A DNA stretch of 5,156 nt from Verrucomicrobiota bacterium (lineage in GTDB: Bacteria; Verrucomicrobiota; Verrucomicrobiia; Opitutales; UBA2995): positions 1 to 5,156 of the forward strand of contig JAPUIL010000038.1 of assembly GCA_027297085.1 (NCBI GenBank), given 5' to 3'. The notes under the pieces were generated by a model that did no database searches, was not told where the DNA came from, and saw nothing but the letters and a program-made list of their open reading frames with translations. The translations under genes and the position numbers were made by a program. The stretch's first letter is position 1. Each line of letters starts with the position of its first letter. Positions 1 to 5,156 of the stretch are shown piece after piece.

Positions 1-983
1 CAAGTTCGACTTTTGAGGTCCAGGTGACGAGCGCTGAGTCCAATGTTGGAAGTATAATCTCTTATTTGGGAAAGCCGGTAAAGGTGCTCACCAGTTTTGT
101 GAAGGATAGTCCTATTTCTCGAATGATTAAGGATAACTTGGCTCAGCGGCATATGGATTTCGAAGGGGTCGAACGTGCCCAGGAAAATCCTTGGGGATAT
201 CGTCATCAAATCACCTTTGCCGATATTGGTTCCGGTGCTCGTGGTCCTCGCGTATGGAACAGTCGCGCTGGTGAAGTGGCTCGAGATATGAGTGCGGAGG
301 ATTTCGATCTGGATAAACTCTTTGGTGAAGACGGGGTTCAGATTGTGCATCTATCCGGCTTGGTTGCAGCGGTATCACCTCAAACCACCCAACTATGCCT
401 GGAACTCGCCCGCAAAGCCAAAGAGCACGGTACTCTGGTTTCCTTTGACCTGAATCACCGGGCATCTTTCTGGGTGGGCCGTGAACAGGAATTGGCCGAT
501 TCGTTTGCGGAGATAGCCGGTCTTACGGACATCTTGATCGGGAATGAAGAGGACTTTCAGTTGTGCCTGGGATTCAAGGGCCCGGAAGCCGGTGGAAAAG
601 ATATTTCCGCGACGATCGATAGTTTTAAGGACATGATCAATCAGGTGAAGGAAGCTTATCCAAATGCTTCGGTATACGCTACTACACTGCGGGAGGTCGT
701 GCACTCGAACTTGCACCTTTGGGGAGCAATTATCGCCGAAGGAGATAATTGGCACGTTGTGAATCCCCGGGAAATAGCGGTACAAGACCGAATTGGCGGT
801 GGGGACGGTTTTGTAGGCGGAATGCTCTACGCTATCCTGCAGGGTTGGGCCCCTGAGCAATGGATTAAGTTTGGTTGGGCCAGTGGGGCCATGGTTACGA
901 CTTTCCTGACGGATTACGGTCAACCGGCCGATGAGGAGCAAATTTGGAGCATTTGGCATGGGAACGCCCGCGTAAAACGCTAG
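1..983 (+). CDS. kdgK: PfkB-family sugar kinase, probably 2-keto-3-deoxygluconate (KDG) kinase; 5' end cut by window edge
   Basis: The frame is open to the left edge (first whole codon at base 3) and reads FEV-QV before the GTG at 24. That GTG lies inside the conserved N-terminal region, so it is probably not the start; roughly 25-30 residues should lie outside the window. The family phosphorylates sugars with ATP; KDG kinases make KDPG in the cytoplasm during uronate and gluconate breakdown. Supporting motifs in order are AESNV (N-terminal PfkB region), SRAGE, SFDLNHR, GNEEDF, TTLRE and, at 786-812, DRIGGGDGF. The last is the C-terminal signature with its GGGD anion hole; the catalytic Asp codon is 804-806. 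SFDLNHR, TTLRE and DRIGGGD are typical of the KDG-kinase branch. Oddly, the glycine pair usual before the AESN motif is Thr-Ser here. No KDPG aldolase follows; the next gene is unrelated, 141 bases on. Fructokinase or another PfkB specificity remains possible. Confidence 0.85.
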   Translation, partial: SSTFEVQVTSAESNVGSIISYLGKPVKVLTSFVKDSPISRMIKDNLAQRHMDFEGVERAQENPWGYRHQITFADIGSGARGPRVWNSRAGEVARDMSAEDFDLDKLFGEDGVQIVHLSGLVAAVSPQTTQLCLELARKAKEHGTLVSFDLNHRASFWVGREQELADSFAEIAGLTDILIGNEEDFQLCLGFKGPEAGGKDISATIDSFKDMINQVKEAYPNASVYATTLREVVHSNLHLWGAIIAEGDNWHVVNPREIAVQDRIGGGDGFVGGMLYAILQGWAPEQWIKFGWASGAMVTTFLTDYGQPADEEQIWSIWHGNARVKR

Positions 984-1124
984 TTATCAAGGGTTTTTGA
1001 AAATTTTTCGAGAAAATGGATTTGTCGGCTCGTTAGCTGCGTAGCCCCTAAAACTGGCTGTGAAAGCTGCTTGTATTTCCGCGGTCAATCCTCAATCTAT
1101 CCCCTTTTACCAAATTTCAGACCT

Positions 1125-1664
1125 ATGAAAGTTATCCAAATCGTATCGCTTTTCATGCTTTGTGCTTCATTTGTAAACCTTGCACATGCGGAACAAAAAA
1201 TTGGTTTTGTCAGCACTGAAGCAATTATTGCGCTGCTTCCAATGACAAAGAGAGCCAATGATGAACTTGCAGATATGCAGACAAAGTTCCTGACCCAGGG
1301 CCAAGGCATGCAGGCGGACATGAAAGCTAAATATGATGAGTTAGTGGCCAAGAACGAAACTGGTCAGCTTTCCGACAACCTGAAACAGCTTGGGCAGCAA
1401 GAAATGACTCAAATGCAGCAGGACCTGAATGAGCATAGTCAACGGTCTCAGGAAACGTTGACCAAACGCCGCAATGTGCTGTTTAAGCCCATCCTAAAGC
1501 AAGTTAATGAGACCATTCAGCAGGTCTCCAAGGATCTAGGCTTCGATATTGTTCTAGATGTTCAGGAGGCTGGGCTACTTTATGGCAAGAGTGATTACAA
1601 CTTGACCAGGGAAGTACTCATCGCAATGGGCGTCGACGTAAGCGACATACCGGAACTGAACTAA
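1125..1664 (+). CDS. skp: OmpH/Skp-family periplasmic chaperone
   Basis: This is a 179-residue secreted protein of the OmpH/Skp family, whose members form trimers in the periplasm and hold unfolded outer-membrane proteins on the way to the BAM complex. Residues 1-22 form a classic signal peptide: a Lys at position 2, a hydrophobic core, and an A-H-A cleavage site before Glu23. The mature protein opens with QKIGFVSTEAII, the usual first beta strand. A long Gln/Lys/Glu-rich helical stretch (about residues 37-130) gives the coiled-coil arms. It closes with FDIVLDVQEAGLLYG, the family's C-terminal strand region. The frame stays open upstream to a TTG at 1071, but ATG 1125 is preferred because it puts the signal peptide at the N-terminus. 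No clear Shine-Dalgarno sequence precedes it. It is probably transcribed alone or with the upstream kinase, and it ends at the hairpin terminator beginning 22 bases after the stop. Neither bamA nor lpxD is beside it. Confidence 0.9.
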   Translation: MKVIQIVSLFMLCASFVNLAHAEQKIGFVSTEAIIALLPMTKRANDELADMQTKFLTQGQGMQADMKAKYDELVAKNETGQLSDNLKQLGQQEMTQMQQDLNEHSQRSQETLTKRRNVLFKPILKQVNETIQQVSKDLGFDIVLDVQEAGLLYGKSDYNLTREVLIAMGVDVSDIPELN

Positions 1665-1685
1665 GCGAATCGAATATTTTTACCC

Positions 1686-1722
1686 AGGCCGGATGCTTCG
1701 AAGCGTCCGGCCTGTTTTGTGT
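1686..1722 (+). terminator. Rho-independent terminator after the OmpH/Skp gene
   Basis: Bases 1686-1713 form a long hairpin: AGGCCGGA pairs perfectly with TCCGGCCT. The stem then continues through a G-T wobble and GCT/AGC to a TCGA loop. A short T-rich tail (GTTTTGTGT) follows. It lies 22 bases after the stop of the chaperone gene and ends that transcription unit, separating it from the phosphatase gene. Confidence 0.85.
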
Positions 1723-1857
1723 AATGACTCGCCAAAATTCAAAAACTTGTTCATTTGCTGGCCGTGCTCGTTTTATGTTTTCAGGTAATAAGTCCTTGCC
1801 CACTCTTCCTCGTTTTGTGTCTCAATAAAATGAATACTGCCAGCCGTTTCCCAGACG

Positions 1858-2334
1858 ATGATGTTTCCCGAGTTGATCGTTTTTGATCTCGATTTCACTT
1901 TGTGGGATTGCGGTGGCACGTGGTGTGACTGTTTGAGACCGCCGTTTGTGTTGACCGATGGCATGGTACGAGACGCTTATGGACGACATATCCACCTGTA
2001 TCCGGAGGTCCTGTCGATTTTGGATGATGTGGATGAAATGGGGATTCCAATGGGAATAGCCTCTCGCACCGATCGGCCTGACTGGGCACGACAGCTCTTA
2101 GAATTGCTTGGAGTGAAAGAACGCTTCGCTTATCAGGAAATTTTCCCCGGTTCCAAAGTCACGCATATTAAAAATATTGCCTCGGCTAGTGGCATTCCTC
2201 TCAACGCCATGCTATTCTTTGATGACGAGCAACGAAACCTACATGATCTTCGACCTCTGGGCGTTCACTGTAAGGTTGTTCCCAATGGACTGAACGAAGT
2301 GTTGTTTAGCAAAGGACTGGAGATATTTGCCTGA
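1858..2334 (+). CDS. MDP-1-type HAD phosphatase (magnesium-dependent phosphatase, Acid_PPase family)
   Basis: This 158-residue cytosolic enzyme has nearly all the landmarks of magnesium-dependent phosphatase-1. HAD motif I is FDLDFTLW with nucleophile Asp10 and acid/base Asp12. Motif II is ASRTDRPDWARQLLELL with Ser69. The motif III lysine is Lys100 in PGSKVTHIK, and motif IV is LFFDDEQRN with Asp122/Asp123 for Mg2+. Its length matches the family (about 160 residues) and no cap domain is present. Eukaryotic members hydrolyse phosphotyrosine and sugar phosphates in vitro; the bacterial substrate is not established. Two adjacent ATGs (1858, 1861) can start it. The frame is closed upstream by TGA at 1831, so no longer version exists with a common start codon. 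No Shine-Dalgarno sequence is visible. It stands alone: terminator upstream, convergent operon downstream. Confidence 0.9.
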   Translation: MMFPELIVFDLDFTLWDCGGTWCDCLRPPFVLTDGMVRDAYGRHIHLYPEVLSILDDVDEMGIPMGIASRTDRPDWARQLLELLGVKERFAYQEIFPGSKVTHIKNIASASGIPLNAMLFFDDEQRNLHDLRPLGVHCKVVPNGLNEVLFSKGLEIFA

Positions 2335-2612
2335 AGAATACCTAGACCGATTTTCTCACGGAGTTGAGATGTTGAGGATGACGATCGATGGGCGAGGGTG
2401 CGCACTGCTGTGCTTAACTAAGCCGGGAGGGAGGAACGCTCGGCATGTCAGCCCGAAAATGCGTGCTACCGAGGAGCGTAGCGACGACACATCTACAAGC
2501 GAAGAGCCGAATAACAATCGGATGTTTACAGAGTGCAATTTCATAGAAACTCATTAGTTGTTTATTTTCATCACCTTACTTCATTTTGTGCGCATTTGGT
2601 AAGAAATACGGG
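2335..2612. other. Convergent intergenic region with several small hairpins, no convincing gene
   Basis: This region lies between the 3' ends of the phosphatase and cyclase genes. It holds short inverted repeats: GCAC/GTGC at 2402-2413, an imperfect 8-bp stem GCCGGGAG/CGCTCGGC at 2422-2444, GCTAC/GTAGC at 2465-2482 and CCGA/TCGG at 2507-2521. None is followed by a T-run in either direction, so no standard terminator can be named. A 76-codon frame from TTG 2327 crosses it, but its sequence has low complexity and resembles no family I know. The last 80 bases are AT-rich. Confidence 0.5.
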
Positions 2613-3242
2613 TTAGACTCTTGCCAGGGCCCGCACCGGACTGCCGTCTCCATCCTTTAACTTCAGCGGCAACGCGATGAATTCTATTTTGTCTTGCTCG
2701 ATGGTGTGGAGGTTTTTGAGGCTTTCGACAATTGTGATATTTGCGCCTAAAAGGATACGGTGAATTTCTGTTACTTCTTCAAGGTCATGCACGTCGGCCA
2801 CTGAAGGGGCTTCAACGCCTACCAGAATGATTCCTTTCTCAGCAAACCATTCAGCGAGTTCTTTACTGATGCGTGGCAATTCATCCCGGAATTCGTCGGT
2901 GCCGAATCGGTGCTCCCAACCAGTTTTCAGGATGACGCGGTCACCTTTCTGGATTTTATCCACATAGTCGCCCAGGTCGGCTACCGTGTGCAATTGGCGG
3001 GATTGGACTTGGCCCAGATCGATCAGCCAAGCAGGTCCGATACAGGTTTCGAGCGGCGTGTTGTCGATGGTGCCGCCTCCGTCAATAAAGTGTTTGGGTG
3101 CATCCATATGTGTATTCGAATGTGAATACAAGCGCCAGGTTCGTGCATTCCAACCATCGCGTAGGAGGGTCATTGTGTCCTCGAAATCGACACCATGGTC
3201 GCCTTTTGAAACAGGGTGAGTGAGATCAATGATCCTGGTCAT
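2613..3242 (-). CDS. Cyclase-family metal-dependent hydrolase (kynurenine formamidase-like)
   Basis: This 209-residue cytosolic protein belongs to the cyclase family (PF04199), which includes bacterial kynurenine formamidase KynB and other amide or lactone hydrolases. It opens with IIDLTHPVSKG. The metal site follows as HSNTHMDAPKHF with His41, His45, Asp47 and His51; Asn replaces the usual Gly of H-x-G-T-H. Later landmarks are GVEAPSV (residues 142-148), His161 in EIHRILL and Glu173 in IVESLKNL. The spacing of these six residues agrees with KynB, and the length is the same. No tryptophan-pathway genes (tryptophan dioxygenase, kynureninase) are in the window, so kynurenine formamidase is only one option. 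Its ATG lies inside the 3' end of the regulator gene (17-bp overlap, different frame), implying one transcript and probably coupled translation. No Shine-Dalgarno sequence is obvious. Confidence 0.88.
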   Translation of the reverse strand: MTRIIDLTHPVSKGDHGVDFEDTMTLLRDGWNARTWRLYSHSNTHMDAPKHFIDGGGTIDNTPLETCIGPAWLIDLGQVQSRQLHTVADLGDYVDKIQKGDRVILKTGWEHRFGTDEFRDELPRISKELAEWFAEKGIILVGVEAPSVADVHDLEEVTEIHRILLGANITIVESLKNLHTIEQDKIEFIALPLKLKDGDGSPVRALARV

Positions 3243-3930
3243 GATTTTGAACGTAATGAGATTTAAAAATGCTCAGGTGGTCGCGGGACATTTGTTTGGC
3301 TTCCTCGAGCTTCCGTTCCTCGATTGCCTGAAAGAGGTCTTCGTGGTTCTGCAGGATGACAAGCCTTTGTTCCGCAGCCTGGGTGTGGCGTTTCATGACG
3401 GGTCCCAACTGATCGCGGAGCACGGCATGCATTTGGTTCAAAAAGCGGTTGCCTGCGGCTTCAGCTATGAGTTTGTGAAATTCGAGGTCGAGGGAGCCGA
3501 AAATCTCGCCGTCGTCTATTGAGTCTTCAGCCTGTTTAAGATTCTCTCTTAGATTTTTGAGATCCTCGGCAGTACGGCGTTCAGCTGCCAGACAGGCCAG
3601 TTCACCTTCGAGGACGACCCGTGCTTCAAAAAGGTCACTGCGCACTTGGGGATCCAGTTTGGCTTGCAGCGGAAGAAAGACGTTTTTTAGGGAGTCGAGG
3701 CTTACCTGTTGAGAAACGCGAGTAGTCTTACCGTGTTGAGTATCGATTGCGCCAATGGCGTTCAATCGTGCCAATCCTTCGCGCAAACTGAATCGGCTTA
3801 CTCCAAGTTGTTTCTGCAAAGTCCGTTCACTTGGAAGTGGATCCCCGGGGTGGAGTTCGCCACTTTTTATTTTATCTACGAAATAATGAAAGATTACCTC
3901 GGAGGCCGGTACACGTGGTTCTTCAGTCAT
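3226..3930 (-). CDS. GntR-family transcriptional regulator, FCD (FadR) subfamily
   Basis: This 234-residue DNA-binding protein has two domains. The N-terminal winged helix-turn-helix (about residues 10-73) carries the GntR signature GELHPGDPLPSERTLQKQLGVSRFSLREGLARL, written here in two pieces: GELHPGDPLPSERTL then QKQLGVSRFSLREGLARL. The all-helical FCD ligand domain (about 95-225) shows Arg104 in FEARVVLE, Asp148 and His152 in DLEFHKLIAEAAGN, His196 and His218. This is the D-H-H-H set that binds a metal and, through it, a carboxylate ligand in the subfamily. It likely represses its own operon until an organic acid or sugar acid binds; the ligand cannot be read from sequence. The 3' end overlaps the cyclase start by 17 bp, making the cyclase its most likely target. 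The start ATG at 3930 gives the expected N-terminus. The leader carries a palindrome and two hairpins, and the transposase unit ends about 100 bases upstream. Confidence 0.92.
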   Translation of the reverse strand: MTEEPRVPASEVIFHYFVDKIKSGELHPGDPLPSERTLQKQLGVSRFSLREGLARLNAIGAIDTQHGKTTRVSQQVSLDSLKNVFLPLQAKLDPQVRSDLFEARVVLEGELACLAAERRTAEDLKNLRENLKQAEDSIDDGEIFGSLDLEFHKLIAEAAGNRFLNQMHAVLRDQLGPVMKRHTQAAEQRLVILQNHEDLFQAIEERKLEEAKQMSRDHLSIFKSHYVQNHDQDH

Positions 3931-3934
3931 GATT

Positions 3935-3950
3935 TATTCGTAAGAGAATA
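3935..3950. promoter_or_regulatory. 16-bp palindrome beside the regulator start: possible operator
   Basis: TATTCGTAAGAGAATA has 5-bp arms TATTC/GAATA around a 6-base centre and lies 4 bases upstream of the regulator's ATG. Size and place suit a GntR-type autoregulatory operator, but it does not match the usual FadR-subfamily core (GT-N3-AC). It shares its last base with the adjacent hairpin. The operator role is a guess from position. Confidence 0.25.
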
Positions 3951-3972
3951 CCCCGCTGCTTGCGGCGAGGGT
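3950..3972 (-). repeat. REP-like hairpin in the regulator leader
   Basis: On the minus strand the sequence ACCCTCGCCGC-AAG-CAGCGGGGT folds into a stem of about nine base pairs with one bulged base, one G-T wobble and a tiny CAAG loop. It sits 20 bases before the regulator's start codon, so it would be in the mRNA leader if the promoter is upstream. GC-rich hairpins of this pattern (CGCCGCAAG-type) recur in intergenic regions of many bacteria, as I recall. No T-run follows, so it is not a standard terminator. With a REP-type transposase gene next door, a REP-like element is plausible. Only one copy is in this window. Confidence 0.5.
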
Positions 3973-4009
3973 GCTAGATATGAAAATATTTAACGATGTG
4001 CGTTCCCGC

Positions 4010-4023
4010 TCGCCGTTAGGCGA
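4010..4023. repeat. Small hairpin next to the left end of the transposase unit
   Basis: TCGCC-GTTA-GGCGA is a perfect 5-bp stem with a 4-base loop. It lies just outside the purine-rich left end of the transposase unit and could be part of that end, as hairpins are in IS200/REP-type elements, or an independent small repeat. No matching hairpin is seen outside the right end. Confidence 0.35.
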
Positions 4024-4027
4024 AGGA

Positions 4028-4055
4028 AAGGGGGAAAAGGGGTCATGTCGTGACT
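4028..4055 (-). repeat. Left terminal inverted repeat of the transposase unit
   Basis: Bases 4037-4055 read AAGGGGTCATGTCGTGACT, the exact reverse complement of 5073-5091. Outward, both ends continue with a second G-run (GGGGGAA here, GGGGAG at the other end). Inward, similarity continues weakly to a shared TGTC (complement of 4059-4062 here, 5066-5069 there). GTCA-TGTCG-TGAC within it can form a 4-5 bp hairpin with GGGG at its 5' foot. The repeat covers the last four sense codons' region and the stop codon of the transposase gene. Confidence 0.85.
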
Positions 4056-5035
4056 TTAGACAGATACTCATTTACTTTCTTTAGGTCTTTGCTGGGTTTG
4101 AATTTAAACCTACTCACAAACTGACTTACATTGTTGGGAACACCCATCTGGAGTCGTTCGCTGAGCCAACGATTGCTTGCGGAGGTTCTACGTTTCATGA
4201 GGGTGGCGAGCATAACTTTTTGAGTACTCGACTTTTTGGTGACGAGTGCATCGAGGTCAGTTTTAAACTTTCTGGCGTATCCATTGAGTTGTTCTTCCCA
4301 TCTCTCATCGTTGAGGTCTGCGAGCTCGCTTACCTTAACTCCCAGCAATTCAAGGCGTTCCTTGTCCGAACCTTTCTTCTCAAGCTCTTTTAACTGCTCT
4401 TTTCGAAACTTATCACTTCCCACACACCAGCCTTTGCTGAACAATTCGAAGTTCTGGGCTCGTTGTTCGGGTTCATCTTCGGCAAGAAACTCCAGATACT
4501 GATTATATTTCTTCCACGCATAAGGGGTGTCTTTTATTCCACCAATGCAAGCAAGAGCATCATCCACACACAAGTTGGCTGGCCTGATTCTTTTTTTTGG
4601 CAAACAAGAGAGGCTGCTCCAACGGTAGGATCCAATTTTCCCTTTCTCTTCAATACCTGCACGGTAGGGATTGAGGTGGATGTAGGAACACACCTTGTTG
4701 AGCACATCGGGTTCAAGCAGGATGGCTTTGTAACGTCCCTGAAACGGCCGGCCCATCCTCTTGCGAAACAAGTTGTTGCGCGTCACCCAGGTACCCTGAA
4801 GCCATTTCATTCCTAGACTCAGATTCGGTTCGGTGATTTCAAGAGCGAGGTGAAAATGGTTGCTCATGATCACATACGCACTGAGCTTCCAGTTGTATTT
4901 CTGGATGGCTTCAAAAAGAACCTTTTCAAAGGCCTCCGCCGATCCTTTCGACTTGAAAATATTCGAGCGGAAATTTCCACGATTGATTACATGGTAGCAG
5001 GCCCCTTCATACTCAATCCTCAGTTTCCTTGCCAT
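4043..5035 (-). CDS. REP-associated tyrosine transposase (RAYT, Y1/IS200-like) with C-terminal helix-turn-helix extension
   Basis: This 330-residue protein belongs to the Y1 HUH transposase superfamily (Transposase_17). Such enzymes nick single-stranded DNA at hairpins through a covalent 5'-phosphotyrosine. The N-terminus MARKLRIEYEGACYHVINRG is the family opening. The HUH metal-binding motif is His60-Phe61-His62 in MSNHFHLALE. GRPFQGRYKA (residues 95-104) follows, and the nucleophile is probably Tyr118 in SYIHLNPYRAG. All catalytic residues are present, so it looks intact. About 150 residues follow the catalytic domain, ending in a helix-turn-helix-like TSASNRWLSERLQMG (284-298) with VSQFVSRF, resembling the C-terminal extension of long RAYTs. 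The frame is open to a TTG at 5071, but ATG 5035 gives the conserved start. The stop codon lies inside the left terminal repeat. It is co-directional with the regulator downstream, which it could influence by read-through. Confidence 0.92.
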   Translation of the reverse strand: MARKLRIEYEGACYHVINRGNFRSNIFKSKGSAEAFEKVLFEAIQKYNWKLSAYVIMSNHFHLALEITEPNLSLGMKWLQGTWVTRNNLFRKRMGRPFQGRYKAILLEPDVLNKVCSYIHLNPYRAGIEEKGKIGSYRWSSLSCLPKKRIRPANLCVDDALACIGGIKDTPYAWKKYNQYLEFLAEDEPEQRAQNFELFSKGWCVGSDKFRKEQLKELEKKGSDKERLELLGVKVSELADLNDERWEEQLNGYARKFKTDLDALVTKKSSTQKVMLATLMKRRTSASNRWLSERLQMGVPNNVSQFVSRFKFKPSKDLKKVNEYLSKVTT

Positions 5036-5065
5036 GCAGATAAACAAAAAGAACGAAGCGGTGAT

Positions 5066-5071
5066 TGTCAA
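5066..5071 (-). promoter_or_regulatory. Possible -35 box (TTGACA) for the transposase gene
   Basis: A consensus TTGACA on the minus strand lies at the inner border of the right terminal repeat, 30 bases before the preferred ATG. At 17-bp spacing the -10 candidate is TTTGTT, a poor match, and transcription would begin almost at the start codon. The box may simply be the conserved TGTC of the repeat end. Confidence 0.2.
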
Positions 5072-5072
5072 G

Positions 5073-5099
5073 AGTCACGACATGACCCCTTCTCCCCTT
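5073..5099 (+). repeat. Right terminal inverted repeat of the transposase unit
   Basis: Bases 5073-5091 (AGTCACGACATGACCCCTT) are the exact complement of 4037-4055. The match continues imperfectly through the second C-run to 5099, with one indel and substitution relative to the left end. It lies 38 bases upstream of the transposase start codon. Together the two repeats bound a unit of about 1.07 kb containing only the transposase gene. Confidence 0.85.
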
Positions 5100-5118
5100 G
5101 TGACCCCTTCTCCCCTTG
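5083..5118 (+). repeat. Tandem duplication of an 18-bp end motif, two copies
   Basis: TGACCCCTTCTCCCCTTG occurs twice in perfect tandem, at 5083-5100 and 5101-5118. The first copy is part of the right terminal repeat; the second extends outward. Only one such motif exists at the left end. The minus strand therefore carries four GGGG runs with loops of 4, 6 and 4 bases. Confidence 0.95.
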
Positions 5119-5156
5119 ATCCACCGAGGCTCCCTATATGTTGGACATGAAATGGG

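Noticed and set aside
991..1030. A/T-rich inverted sequence (TTTTTGAAAATTTTTCGAGAAAA region) after the kinase gene as a terminator or promoter
   Set aside because: The stem would be only weak A-T pairs, and no -35/-10 pair with acceptable spacing could be found.
1071..1124. Upstream TTG start for the OmpH/Skp gene
   Set aside because: It would add 18 residues before a textbook signal peptide. ATG 1125 fits the family better.
1747..1776. Promoter for the phosphatase: TTGTTC with TTTTAT at 18-bp spacing
   Set aside because: Only 3 of 6 and 4 of 6 matches to consensus, in an AT-rich stretch where such matches are expected by chance.
1773..1964. 63-codon minus-strand frame overlapping the phosphatase start; its C-terminal half (IHFIETQNEEEWARTYYL) looks somewhat protein-like
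   Set aside because: Half of it is antisense to conserved codons of the phosphatase and it has no family match I can name. It might be the tail of a decayed gene upstream of the phosphatase, but the evidence is too thin to annotate.
2327..2557. 76-codon plus-strand frame beginning with TTG and overlapping the end of the phosphatase gene
   Set aside because: It lacks a ribosome binding site and any recognisable family, has low-complexity charged content, and runs through hairpin-rich sequence between convergent genes. It is more likely non-coding.
3220..3522. 100-codon plus-strand frame antisense to the regulator
   Set aside because: It lies wholly opposite the well-supported GntR/FCD gene and shows no domain features of its own.
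3950..4060. Repeats here as a CRISPR array or attachment site
   Set aside because: There are no regularly spaced direct repeats, no cas or integrase gene, and no tRNA gene. The inverted repeats belong to the transposase unit.
5036..5071. Upstream TTG start for the transposase
   Set aside because: It adds 12 unconserved residues before MARKLR, and TTG lies in the terminal repeat border; the family begins at the ATG.

Overview
The window is ordinary bacterial chromosome at about 50% GC, carrying five protein genes of a free-living Gram-negative type plus one REP-associated transposase unit. A periplasmic OmpH/Skp chaperone implies an outer membrane. Few genes have a recognisable Shine-Dalgarno sequence. 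The transposase closely resembles, from memory, the long RAYT proteins (N-terminus MARKLRIEYEGACYHVINRG) common in Verrucomicrobiota, especially Opitutae-like lineages. That assignment is inference from resemblance and could not be tested here.

Layout, left to right. On the plus strand lie a PfkB-family sugar kinase cut by the left edge (1-983, most like 2-keto-3-deoxygluconate kinase), an OmpH/Skp chaperone (1125-1664) closed by a strong hairpin terminator (1686-1722), and an MDP-1-type HAD phosphatase (1858-2334). Next is a 278-base convergent intergenic stretch with several small hairpins and no convincing gene. On the minus strand, reading right to left, are the transposase (5035-4043), a GntR/FCD regulator (3930-3226) and a cyclase-family metal hydrolase (3242-2613). 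The last two overlap by 17 bp and almost certainly form an operon. The leader of the regulator holds a REP-like hairpin, a second hairpin and a 16-bp palindrome next to the start codon.

How the parts may work together: the regulator probably controls its own operon and hence the cyclase, in response to a small carboxylate or similar ligand. The kinase points to uronate or sugar-acid breakdown, but nothing here links it directly to the cyclase operon. The chaperone and phosphatase look like independent housekeeping units.

The most interesting structure is the transposase unit. It is bounded by a perfect 19-bp inverted repeat (4037-4055 and 5073-5091) lying in longer, imperfectly matching ends. 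The transposase stop codon is inside the left repeat. The right repeat carries an 18-bp tandem duplication that places four GGGG runs on one strand, a potential G-quadruplex upstream of the gene. This is the best candidate in the window for something not well described. The other genes belong to known families.
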